Shown piece after piece: positions 18,814-27,094 of a DNA stretch of 64,000 nucleotides. The notes below the pieces were generated by a model. That model was not told where the DNA came from, did no database searches, and was given only the letters and a program-made list of their open reading frames with translations. The stretch's first letter is position 1. Every line of letters starts with the position of its first letter. The stretch comes from Pandoraea norimbergensis (GTDB lineage Bacteria > Pseudomonadota > Gammaproteobacteria > Burkholderiales > Burkholderiaceae). Made by a program: the position numbers and the translations under genes. Location of the stretch: NCBI RefSeq assembly GCF_001465545.3, contig NZ_CP013480.3, forward strand, positions 5,952,001-6,016,000, given 5' to 3'.

Positions 18814-19884
18814 GTGTCCCAAGCTCTGCAAAACGATACTTTCCTGCGCGCCCTGCTGCGCCAGCCGACCGAGTACACGCCGATCTGGCTCATGCGCCAG
18901 GCGGGCCGGTACCTGCCCGAATACAACGCCACCCGCGCCAAGGCCGGCAGCTTCCTGGCGCTCGCCAAGAACCCCGCCTACGCCACCGAGGTGACGCTTC
19001 AGCCGCTTGAGCGCTTCCCGCTCGACGCCGCCATTCTCTTCTCGGACATCCTGACCATTCCCGATGCCATGGGCCTCGGTCTGTCGTTCGAAGCCGGCGA
19101 AGGCCCGCGCTTTGCGCGCCCGCTGCGCACCGAAGACGACGTGCGCCGCCTGCACGCCCCCGATCTCGACAGCCTGCGCTACGTGTTCGACGCCGTCGCC
19201 GAGATTCGCCGCGCGCTGCAAGGCCGCGTGCCGCTCATCGGCTTCTCCGGCAGCCCGTGGACGCTGGCGTGCTACATGGTCGAAGGCTCCGGCTCGGCCG
19301 ACTACCGCACGGTCAAGACGATGATGTATGAGCGTCCCGACCTGATGACGCACATCCTCGAGACCAACGCCAAGGCCGTCAGCGCTTACCTGAACGCCCA
19401 GATCGAAGCGGGCGCACAGGCCATCATGGTGTTCGACACCTGGGGGGGAGCGCTTGCCGATGGACTCTATCAACGCTTCTCACTCGCGTATATGCAGAAA
19501 GCGCTCGCGGGCGTGCATCGCGAATGGGCCGGCGCGCGCATTCCGCACATCGTGTTCACCAAGGGTGGCGGCCAGTGGCTTGAAGCCATTGCCGATACCG
19601 GCCCCGATGCCATCGGCCTCGACTGGACCGTCGATCTCGCCGCTGCGCGCAAGCGCGTGGGCGACCGTTGTGCACTGCAAGGCAATTTCGACCCGACCGC
19701 GCTGTTTGCTTCGCCCGACGCCATTCGCGCCGAAGCCCGCCGTCTGCTCAATGCCTACGGCAACGCACCGGGCCACGTCTTCAACCTCGGGCACGGCATC
19801 TCGCAGTTCACGCCGCCCGAACACGTCGCAGCGCTCGTCGACGAAGTGCATAGCCACAGCCGGAAGCTGCGCCAGCCGGTGTAA
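18814..19884 (+). CDS. hemE: Uroporphyrinogen decarboxylase
   Basis: A 356-residue TIM-barrel enzyme that decarboxylates uroporphyrinogen III to coproporphyrinogen III in haem synthesis. Diagnostic text: [15 protein letters not shown] (about 24-38), [14 protein letters not shown] (catalytic Asp region), [13 protein letters not shown] and the C-terminal NLGHGI. The start is GTG 18814 with no strong ribosome-binding site. It precedes priA on the same strand, an order common in beta-proteobacteria. Confidence 0.96.
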   Translation: MSQALQNDTFLRALLRQPTEYTPIWLMRQAGRYLPEYNATRAKAGSFLALAKNPAYATEVTLQPLERFPLDAAILFSDILTIPDAMGLGLSFEAGEGPRFARPLRTEDDVRRLHAPDLDSLRYVFDAVAEIRRALQGRVPLIGFSGSPWTLACYMVEGSGSADYRTVKTMMYERPDLMTHILETNAKAVSAYLNAQIEAGAQAIMVFDTWGGALADGLYQRFSLAYMQKALAGVHREWAGARIPHIVFTKGGGQWLEAIADTGPDAIGLDWTVDLAAARKRVGDRCALQGNFDPTALFASPDAIRAEARRLLNAYGNAPGHVFNLGHGISQFTPPEHVAALVDEVHSHSRKLRQPV

Positions 19885-20019
19885 TGACAGGTGCCGCCAC
19901 GTGGCGGCGCGGGTTCGCGGGGCATTTTGCCCTGCAAACCCGATCGCCGTTACACGTTGGCAAAGTCAAGGGGAAACGGGTCGAATAACCCCTCCAATTT
20001 GCGGAGTTGTCCCAAAGAC

Positions 20020-20028
20020 TTATGCACA
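20020..20028 (+). promoter_or_regulatory. DnaA box-like site TTATGCACA
   Basis: Matches the TTWTNCACA consensus exactly. It lies 250 bases upstream of priA. Confidence 0.45.
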
Positions 20029-20198
20029 AATTCTCGCTGCGCCGCCGCAACTGTCTCGCACTTTGAAGCACCCTACGACGCCGCTCATAAGCTATTGATC
20101 AAAAAGCCTTTTTGATTCACGCAAAGAAACGGTGCCGCGCGATGTCAGGCCCGCGCGGTGAGGCTGCCGGGAGATAATCCCCACAGTTCTCAACATAG

Positions 20199-20207
20199 TT
20201 ATCCACA
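20199..20207 (+). promoter_or_regulatory. DnaA box TTATCCACA
   Basis: Identical to the high-affinity DnaA box. It lies 71 bases upstream of the priA start and 170 bases from the first site, same orientation. Confidence 0.55.
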
Positions 20208-20278
20208 AGCGTTTCGGGCTACCGGAAAGCCGACTCAAATCCGGGGTTTACCGGAACTTCTCAGGATTCACTTTAAGT

Positions 20279-22810
20279 TTGACCCGCGCCGACGATGTCC
20301 CCGAACCGTCTCTCCTTCCGCCGGAGTCCTCCGACGAAGGGGCCGCTGCGGCCGCACCACGCGGCGGCGCCGGTGCGTTTGCCATTGCGCGGGTCGCACT
20401 CGATACGCCGCTGCTCACGTTGTTTGACTATCGCCTCGACCAGGCCGCCAGCCCGGGGCAGTTGGTGCAGGTACCGTTCGGACGGCGGCAGGTCGTGGGC
20501 ATCGTCTGGGAATTGACGCAGCGCAGCGAAGTCGACCCCGCGAAGCTCCGGGAAGTGACGTCTGTCTGGCATGAATTGCCGCCGTTGGGTGACGAGTGGC
20601 GCGACCTGATGCGTTTTGCCGCGCGGTATTACCAGCGCGGCATCGGCGAGGTGGCGTTGCCGGCCATCCCCGGTCATTTGCGCACGCCGATGCGCTGGTC
20701 GCGGCTGCTGGCCCAACGCGGCGTGCAGCGCTACCGCATCGCCGACGGCGCGCTCGACACGTTGATGGAGAACGTCCCCGCCCGGTTGCGCGCGCAGCGA
20801 CGGCTCGCCGAAGGGCTGGCGCAAGCCGGGACGCTCGACGCCGACGAGGCCCGCGCGCTCTGCGCCAAAGCCGCCGACGTGCTCAAGCAATGGGCGGCGG
20901 CAGGTTGGGTCGTGGTGGAAACCGTGCCGTTCCACGAGGCGGTACGGGAAGACGACGAAGACGTTTCGGATGACGTATCGACCGACGCCGGCGACAGCTT
21001 TTCGGCCGACAACGTCGATTCTCCTGACGCGGCCGCCCCCACGCTACCGGGCAACAAGACGCTCACCGCCGGGCAGGCCGATGCCGTCGCCGCTATCCAC
21101 GACGCGTTGCTGTCGTCCGGCGCACGGCCGCTCGACAGGGCCAACGCAACCGATACGTCCGGTGATGCCAATGGCGAAGCCCCCGGCACCGCCGACAAGC
21201 CCGATACACCCGATACCCCAGATACCCCCGCCTGCGCCCCGTTCCTGCTCTACGGCGTGACCGGCAGCGGCAAGACCGAGGTCTACCTGCGCGCCGTCGC
21301 CGAAGCGCTGCGCGAGGGCGACGCGCAGGTGCTGGTTCTCGTGCCGGAAATCAACCTCACGCCGCAGCTCGAAGGTGTGTTCCGCTCGCGCTTTCCGCAC
21401 GAGACACTCGTCACCCTGCACAGCGGACTGGCCGAAGGCGAGCGCGCACGGCACTGGCTCGCCGCGCATCGCGGCGAAGCCCGCATCGTGTTGGGCACGC
21501 GCCTCGCCGTCATGGCATCGCTGCCGCATCTGCGCCTGATCGTCGTCGACGAAGAGCACGACCCGTCGTACAAGCAACAGGAAGGTCTGCGCTACTCCGC
21601 CCGCGATCTCGCCATCTGGCGCGCCAACCGGCTGCGCATTCCGGTCGTCCTCGGCTCCGCGACCCCGTCGCTCGATAGCTGGCGGCGTGCCGAGCAAGGC
21701 CGCTACGTGCGACTGTCGATGCCGGAGCGAGCCACACCGGACGCGGTACTGCCGCGCGTGTCGCTGATCGACATGGACATTGAACGCAAGCGCCAGCGCA
21801 CCGTGCACGAGGGCTTGTCGCAGACGCTGCTCGCAGCGATCAAAGCGCGCTTCGATGCCGGTGAACAGAGCCTGCTGTTCCTGAACCGCCGTGGCTACGC
21901 CCCGGTGCTCAACTGCGATGCATGCGGATGGGTGAGCGACTGCCGCCGATGCAGCGCCCACATGGTGCTGCACAAGCCCGAGCGCCGCCTGCGCTGTCAC
22001 CACTGCGGCGCCGAGTCGCGCATTCCGCACGCCTGCCCCGATTGCGGCAATCAGGATCTCGCACCGCTCGGACGAGGCACGCAGCGTATCGAAGAAGCGC
22101 TTGCCGAACACTTCCCCGAGGCACGGCTAGCGCGCATCGACGCCGACAGCACGCGCCGCAAAGGCAGCGCGCAAGCCCTCTTCGCGCAGGTGCACGCGGG
22201 CGAGGTCGACATCCTGATCGGCACGCAGATGGTTGCCAAGGGCCACGACTTCCGCAACGTGACGCTCGTGGGCGTGGTGAACGCCGACAGCGCGTTGTTC
22301 TCCCACGACTTCCGGGCCGCCGAGCGTCTGTTTGCCCAGCTGATGCAGGTGGCCGGACGCGCCGGGCGCGCGGCACGCGCCGACGGCCCCGGCGACGTAT
22401 TGATCCAGACCCGCTACGCGTCGCATCCGCTGTTCGGGTCGCTCATGCGTCATGACTACGCGGGGTTCGCGGCGCAGCAACTGGAGGAGCGGCGCGTTGC
22501 GCTGCTGCCGCCTTATACGCATCAGGCGCTGCTGCGCGCCGAAGCCCGCAAGCTCGACGATGCCATGGCGTTCCTCAAGCAGGCGCGCGAAATTGCGGCC
22601 GGCCCCGATCTCAACGATCCCCGCATCTCGCTCTGGGACCCTGTGCCCATGACGATGGTGCGCATCGCCGGCACCGACCGCGCGCAGCTCGTGGTGGAAA
22701 GCCCGCATCGGGGCGCCCTGCAACGATTCCTCGCCGGCTGGATGGCTGGCCTTCGTGCGCTCAAGGCACCGGTTCGCTGGCATCTCGAAGTCGATCCGCT
22801 CGAAATATAA
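20279..22810 (+). CDS. priA: Primosomal replication protein N' (PriA helicase)
   Basis: An 843-residue superfamily-2 helicase that restarts stalled forks. The N-terminal 3'-end-binding region (FDYRLDQAASPGQLVQVPFG) is followed by Walker A GVTGSGKTEVY, DEEHD, and the zinc region with eight cysteines (CDACGW, CRRC, CHHCG, CPDCG). E. coli PriA is 732 residues. The extra length includes an insertion of about 50 residues between QADAVAAI and the Walker A motif, ending in a PDT triplet repeat (21200-21226). The start is TTG 20279; no ATG precedes the conserved domain. Confidence 0.94.
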   Translation: MTRADDVPEPSLLPPESSDEGAAAAAPRGGAGAFAIARVALDTPLLTLFDYRLDQAASPGQLVQVPFGRRQVVGIVWELTQRSEVDPAKLREVTSVWHELPPLGDEWRDLMRFAARYYQRGIGEVALPAIPGHLRTPMRWSRLLAQRGVQRYRIADGALDTLMENVPARLRAQRRLAEGLAQAGTLDADEARALCAKAADVLKQWAAAGWVVVETVPFHEAVREDDEDVSDDVSTDAGDSFSADNVDSPDAAAPTLPGNKTLTAGQADAVAAIHDALLSSGARPLDRANATDTSGDANGEAPGTADKPDTPDTPDTPACAPFLLYGVTGSGKTEVYLRAVAEALREGDAQVLVLVPEINLTPQLEGVFRSRFPHETLVTLHSGLAEGERARHWLAAHRGEARIVLGTRLAVMASLPHLRLIVVDEEHDPSYKQQEGLRYSARDLAIWRANRLRIPVVLGSATPSLDSWRRAEQGRYVRLSMPERATPDAVLPRVSLIDMDIERKRQRTVHEGLSQTLLAAIKARFDAGEQSLLFLNRRGYAPVLNCDACGWVSDCRRCSAHMVLHKPERRLRCHHCGAESRIPHACPDCGNQDLAPLGRGTQRIEEALAEHFPEARLARIDADSTRRKGSAQALFAQVHAGEVDILIGTQMVAKGHDFRNVTLVGVVNADSALFSHDFRAAERLFAQLMQVAGRAGRAARADGPGDVLIQTRYASHPLFGSLMRHDYAGFAAQQLEERRVALLPPYTHQALLRAEARKLDDAMAFLKQAREIAAGPDLNDPRISLWDPVPMTMVRIAGTDRAQLVVESPHRGALQRFLAGWMAGLRALKAPVRWHLEVDPLEI
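21200..21226. repeat. 9-base tandem repeat inside priA
   Basis: Three near-identical copies of CCCGATACC encode Pro-Asp-Thr triplets in a linker just before Walker A. The rest of the linker is low complexity. Confidence 0.8.
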
Positions 22811-22838
22811 ATCGGTATATAACGTTCCGAAAATTTGA

Positions 22839-22864
22839 CATCATCGGAAGAATCTCCGACGATG
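22839..22864. promoter_or_regulatory. Inverted repeat between priA and sorA
   Basis: Ten-base arms CATCATCGGA and TCCGACGATG with one mismatch and a six-base loop, in the 202-base gap. It could be an operator for sorAB or a structured priA 3' end; no T-run follows. Confidence 0.35.
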
Positions 22865-23012
22865 CGGGCATGCTTCGCCCTGCATCGCGTCCCCACACGC
22901 GGCGCCAGAGCACGCATCGCATCACCGCAGCGCGCAAGAACACATCACAAGCCTCACCGCGCTGCCGCGTCACCCTGAAAGCACGATAAGAACGTCTACA
23001 GGAGACCTTCCG

Positions 23013-24353
23013 ATGAAGTCGCACGACCCCAGCGCCGCCCCCACGGCCCTCGCTTCCGCTTTGCCCGAATCCTCCGTGTCAACGCCATCCACGTTGGCAG
23101 ACCTTTCCGAATCAACGATCGCCGCCACCTCGCGTCGCCGCTTTTTGCGACGCGCCGGTGCGCTGGGTGTGGGCGCAAGCCTCGCCGGCCGTGCGCTCGA
23201 CACGCTCGCCGCCGTCAGTGCGCCACAGACCGTGACGCTGCCGTTTGCCAATGGCGAGCGTGAGTTGGTGGCGTATCCGCAAAAGCGTCCGCTGATCCGG
23301 CTCACCGCGCGGCCACCGCAACTGGAGACGCCGTTCGAAGTTTTCAACGAAGGGCTGATCACACCGAACGACGCGTTCTTCGTGCGGTATCACTTGGCGG
23401 GTATCCCGACGGATGTCGACGCCAAGAAGCACCGCATCCGCGTGAGCGGCAGCGTCGCCAAGCCGCTCGAAATTTCACTGGAATCCCTGAAGAAGGATTT
23501 CGGCGCGCCCGTCGAACTCGTGGCGGTGCACCAGTGTTCGGGCAACAGCCGGGGCTTTTTCGAGCCGCGCGTTGGCGGCGGGCAGATCGCCAATGGCGCG
23601 ATGGGCAATGCCCGCTGGAAAGGCATTCCGCTCAAGCGGATTCTGGAAAAAGCGGGCGTCGCGGCCAGTGCGAAGCAAGTTACCTTTGAAGGGCTCGACC
23701 GCCCGATCATTCCGGCCACGCCCGAGTTCGTGAAGGCGCTCGATCTCGATCACGCGATGGATGGCGAGGTGATGATCGCGTTTGCGATGAACGGGCAGGA
23801 TTTGCCGATGCTCAACGGGTATCCGGTGCGGCTGGTGGTGCCGGGTTACTACGGCACGTATTGGGTCAAGCATCTGGCCGATATCAAGGTGATCGACACG
23901 GTGTTCGACGGCTTCTGGATGGCCACGGCGTATCGCATTCCCGACAACGACTGCAACTGCGTGGCCCCGGGCACAGCGCCGCAGAAGACCAAGCCGATCG
24001 AGCGCTTCACGGTGCGCTCGTTCGTGACGAATCTGACCGATGGGCAACACGTGGCAGTGGGCAAGCCAGTACGTGTGCGGGGGATTGCGTTCGATGGCGG
24101 TGAAGGCATCCGCGACGTGCAGTTCTCCAGCGACGGCGGCCAGACTTGGCAGGCGGCGAAGCTGGGCAACGAGTTGTCGAAGTATTCGTTCCGCGAGTGG
24201 ACGGCGACGTTCACGCCATCGGCAGCAGGCGAGCAAGTGCTGAAGGTACGCGCGACGAACCGCGCAGGCGTCGCGCAGCCGCTGCAATCGCTGTGGAATC
24301 CGGCCGGGTATCTGCGCAACGGCGTAGAGACCGTGCGCGTGATCGCGGCTTGA
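23013..24353 (+). CDS. sorA: Sulfite dehydrogenase, molybdopterin subunit
   Basis: A 446-residue exported molybdoenzyme of the sulfite oxidase family, which oxidises sulfite to sulfate. A twin-arginine leader (SRRRFLRR, residues 40-47) is preceded by an unusually long 39-residue N-terminal stretch. The molybdenum-ligating Cys175 lies in HQCSGNSRGFF. The C-terminal Mo-Co dimerisation domain includes VRGIAFDGGEGIRDVQFSSDGG. It is followed 14 bases later by its cytochrome subunit. The TAT leader and cofactor imply folding before export to the periplasm. Confidence 0.9.
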   Translation: MKSHDPSAAPTALASALPESSVSTPSTLADLSESTIAATSRRRFLRRAGALGVGASLAGRALDTLAAVSAPQTVTLPFANGERELVAYPQKRPLIRLTARPPQLETPFEVFNEGLITPNDAFFVRYHLAGIPTDVDAKKHRIRVSGSVAKPLEISLESLKKDFGAPVELVAVHQCSGNSRGFFEPRVGGGQIANGAMGNARWKGIPLKRILEKAGVAASAKQVTFEGLDRPIIPATPEFVKALDLDHAMDGEVMIAFAMNGQDLPMLNGYPVRLVVPGYYGTYWVKHLADIKVIDTVFDGFWMATAYRIPDNDCNCVAPGTAPQKTKPIERFTVRSFVTNLTDGQHVAVGKPVRVRGIAFDGGEGIRDVQFSSDGGQTWQAAKLGNELSKYSFREWTATFTPSAAGEQVLKVRATNRAGVAQPLQSLWNPAGYLRNGVETVRVIAA

Positions 24354-24367
24354 GACGGGAGATGACC

Positions 24368-24715
24368 ATGAATGCTTTGAAGATATCGCGCCGTCTTGCC
24401 GCGCCCGTGATGTGTGCGTTCGGTTTGCTGGGCGCGCTGGCAGCACCTGCGGCGCAAGCGCTTGAGATCAAGTTGCCGCAGGAGACCGCGCAACTGAAAG
24501 CGTCGACGCTCACCGGCTATCAGGCCACCAGCGCATGGTGCGTGATGTGCCATTCGGTCGACTACATCAACAGCCAGCCACCGATGCCCGCCGCGTTTTG
24601 GAGTGCTGAAGTCACGAAGATGGTGAAGGTGTACGGCGCGCCAATTCCGGAAGATCAGGTGAAGCTGATTTCGGAGTATTTGGGCAAGACTTACGGGACA
24701 GAGGGGGGGAAGTGA
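24368..24715 (+). CDS. sorB: Sulfite dehydrogenase cytochrome c subunit
   Basis: A 115-residue exported monohaem cytochrome. The leader ends AQA (about 29-31) and the haem motif is CVMCH at 58-62 in SAWCVMCHSVDYI. The downstream MPAAFWSAEV and YGAPIPEDQ segments match SorB-type subunits, which pass electrons from the molybdenum centre to the respiratory chain. ATG 24368 is spaced seven bases from GGGAG; ATG 24362 would overlap it. Adjacent to sorA and on the same strand. Confidence 0.87.
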   Translation: MNALKISRRLAAPVMCAFGLLGALAAPAAQALEIKLPQETAQLKASTLTGYQATSAWCVMCHSVDYINSQPPMPAAFWSAEVTKMVKVYGAPIPEDQVKLISEYLGKTYGTEGGK

Positions 24716-24756
24716 CGCCTCGCAAACGATAAAAGGCGCGTGCGCTGACCTCAGGA

Positions 24757-26787
24757 TTACCGGGTAAATTTCACACACTTGACGCCGGCGCCACGCTCCT
24801 TGAGTCGTAACATCCACGCCCCGGTATCTGGGTCGCGGTAGAAGTCTCTCCTCTGGTTGGCCCACGAACATCCATACTTGCTTTCGTCCGGAGCCATCTC
24901 GCAATGGTCCCATGGCCCTCCGGCTTCTGCGTCGATGTTGTAGACGTATCCTGCGTCGTCGTTCCAGGTCGAGCAGCGATATTTCTCAAAGAGCCCGATG
25001 GCAGCGATCCCGGGCTGACGCGCATGCATGATCAGCCGGTCCAGATCCCGCTCGTTGGCTGGGCGGCTCCACCCCCCGTCCCGTTGGGAAAGCCAACCAC
25101 CACCCCGACTCCTTCCATTGACGACCATGTAGTCGACGTCTTTCCCTTTCGGCGTCAAACACGTCAACCTGAAGCGTCCGACACCAACGCCACCATGTTT
25201 CGCATCGGCAGCCGGTATCTCGTAGGTGACCTTCCCAGCAGAATTACCGTATGACCAGTCAGAACGCTGAACCAAACTGGGAGAGCGCTCGCAGTAATTC
25301 GTCAACACGTCGAGCTGACAGGCGAAACCACTGTAAATTTCGTAATGTGCAGACGAATTACAGTCCACTTTTGCGGATGAAAATTCACCGGAAACCACAT
25401 CCCAACTCGCGTATCCCACACGCCCATCGCTCTCGATCTCCTCGCGGATATTCTTGGGCACCTCGCTCGAATCCCTGGGCACGCTTCCCAACTGCCACGT
25501 CCCGTTCTGACAGGACATTACACGGCCATCGGCATTGAGCCCGATACCTCGCTCCTTGCACGTCCCACCAACTTTGCCATCAAGCTGAATAACACCGTGC
25601 TCGGACCACAATTTGCCCGCGGCCCAAACATCGCCGTAACTCCAGACGTTATTTCTTACGGTCATCGACCGTTTGTCGCTACCTATCGTCACTTCTCCTA
25701 GTTCCACCGAAGCTCTTGTGCCCGTGACAGAAAGGGTTCCGTTAATCGTCGCGCCGTTCCCACTCAACGTGCCTCCGGCCGATACACTCCCCTTTGCGTT
25801 CACGTCGGCATCGGCACGCACATTCTTCTTGGTATACACATCGCCGTCGGCCAATACCTCGCCTACGGCGACCACGTTCTTGCCGGAGTAAATGCCTCCC
25901 TCCGCGATGACGCCACCTTCCATCGTCTTGATCAGATCGTCGTGTTTATTCTTCGAATACCCTGCCACCAGGTTTTTGGCAGCAAACACCGACGGTGCGC
26001 TCACCTGCTCGGTTGCAGTGATATTCTTCGCGCCCACGATGTCCTTATCGCCCATTCTCAGGTCCCCCTTCATCGCACGCGTCCCATCGCGTCGCAAGAA
26101 CACGTCCTGCGCACTCGTCTGATAGCCGCCACGTATCGCGATCAGTCCGGCGACAGCGGGTTGCCCTGGGTTCTGAACGGTATTGATCACCGCACCGTTC
26201 CCGTCGAGAAATCGGAAGGTCCCCGGTGCGTCCTGCCGTGAAATACCGCCCAGCACGCCAAGCTTCGTCAACGCGGCACCCGATGCCACCCAGTCCGGTT
26301 CAGTGGAATACGTGCTTTTGATCGGTGCCGTGAGATAGGTGACGGAATTGATATCGCACGAATTACTCTCGTTCTCGCAGTTATCGGAATACACGACGAT
26401 GTGATACTCCGCCCCGGCCAGCGGTGGCGAGATTCCAATACCTTTCGCTCCGGTCGCCCGAATTAGTTTGTCCACCGTCAGGTCCTGAATGGTCATCGCC
26501 TGAAAGCGCCCATTGAAATGACGCGTCAAAGTGATTTCGCCCGCCGGGATTTTCAATGTGACGCGCGTGCTCTGCCCGCCAAACAACGTCCTGATCTCCC
26601 CATGATGCTCAACCATGAAATCCTGAACGTGGTTCCCCAGCACCTTGAGCGCCTCCCCCACCCGCTCGCCCTTCTCGATGCGCATCTGGTGCATCTGATG
26701 CCGCCCCCAGAACGCGATCAACATGCCCACGATCGCGACGGCAATCGTCGCCCCGATCAGAAATACCCCTCGCTGCTTGCTTCGCAT
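24757..26787 (-). CDS. Orphan PilV-type (shufflon-type) pilus-tip protein
   Basis: A 676-residue protein. The N-terminus is a class of type IV prepilin leader: MRSKQRG followed by VFLIGATIAVAIVGMLIAFW, with no Glu at mature position 5. The middle has the PilV text LRRDGTRAMKGDLRMGDKDIVGA and many short glycine-punctuated repeats (GGVIAEGGIYSGKN, GEVLADGDVYTKKN). A motif like the PilV junction occurs at ERGIGLNADGRVMSCQNGTWQ. The C-terminal 220 residues are Cys- and Trp-rich and unrecognised, a likely adhesive head. No other pil, tra or recombinase gene is near. The gene looks less GC-rich than its neighbours, suggesting transfer. Confidence 0.75.
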   Translation of the reverse strand: MRSKQRGVFLIGATIAVAIVGMLIAFWGRHQMHQMRIEKGERVGEALKVLGNHVQDFMVEHHGEIRTLFGGQSTRVTLKIPAGEITLTRHFNGRFQAMTIQDLTVDKLIRATGAKGIGISPPLAGAEYHIVVYSDNCENESNSCDINSVTYLTAPIKSTYSTEPDWVASGAALTKLGVLGGISRQDAPGTFRFLDGNGAVINTVQNPGQPAVAGLIAIRGGYQTSAQDVFLRRDGTRAMKGDLRMGDKDIVGAKNITATEQVSAPSVFAAKNLVAGYSKNKHDDLIKTMEGGVIAEGGIYSGKNVVAVGEVLADGDVYTKKNVRADADVNAKGSVSAGGTLSGNGATINGTLSVTGTRASVELGEVTIGSDKRSMTVRNNVWSYGDVWAAGKLWSEHGVIQLDGKVGGTCKERGIGLNADGRVMSCQNGTWQLGSVPRDSSEVPKNIREEIESDGRVGYASWDVVSGEFSSAKVDCNSSAHYEIYSGFACQLDVLTNYCERSPSLVQRSDWSYGNSAGKVTYEIPAADAKHGGVGVGRFRLTCLTPKGKDVDYMVVNGRSRGGGWLSQRDGGWSRPANERDLDRLIMHARQPGIAAIGLFEKYRCSTWNDDAGYVYNIDAEAGGPWDHCEMAPDESKYGCSWANQRRDFYRDPDTGAWMLRLKERGAGVKCVKFTR

Positions 26788-26985
26788 GGCCTTGCCCCCA
26801 GAGCCAACCGGCCAGCGCGCCACGAAACGCAGTCGCAAAGCCGGCACCGTTGAAACTGGCCATTCTCAGAGCGGAACATCGGGCTGCGGTTGGGAAAGGC
26901 CCGGATTCCACGGGGACATCGGCCGGGAGCGTGTACAAACACAGAAGTCAGGCACGAAAAGTCACAAGTCACTGCCCCACCCCAA

Positions 26986-27017
26986 GGTGCAACCCGAATA
27001 TTGACACCGGTTGCACC
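26986..27017. promoter_or_regulatory. PutA-type operator upstream of putA
   Basis: Perfect 9-base arms GGTGCAACC (26986-26994) and GGTTGCACC (27009-27017), 23 bases centre to centre. Each holds GTTGCA, the site bound by the PutA ribbon-helix-helix domain in E. coli. A further GGTGCAACC lies inside the coding region at 27257-27265. Confidence 0.7.
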
Positions 27018-27039
27018 CGCCTGAAAACCCGGTTACGAT
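27012..27039 (+). promoter_or_regulatory. Candidate putA promoter
   Basis: TTGCAC (27012-27017) and TACGAT (27034-27039) with a 16-base spacer. The -35 lies within the second operator arm, so PutA binding would block polymerase. A TTGACA at 27001 has no good -10 at normal spacing. Confidence 0.45.
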
Positions 27040-27094
27040 GCCGCCATTCACCCCGCTATGGGTGTCATGTTTTCGCGTCATCAGGTAACCCTCC

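Larger units (their letters stand above)
19885..20278. other. Intergenic region between hemE and priA
   Basis: No gene. A short palindrome (GCCGCC-ACGT-GGCGGC, 19894-19909) follows hemE without a T-run. The rest is AT-richer than its surroundings and holds two DnaA-box matches and a perfect AT-rich palindrome: ATCAAAAAG (20098-20106), one central base, CTTTTTGAT (20108-20116). Confidence 0.6.

Noticed and set aside
24716..26987. Shufflon recombination sites around the PilV-like gene
   Set aside because: I looked for the 19-base sfx pattern and for reversed partial copies of the C-terminal part and saw none; no recombinase gene is near.
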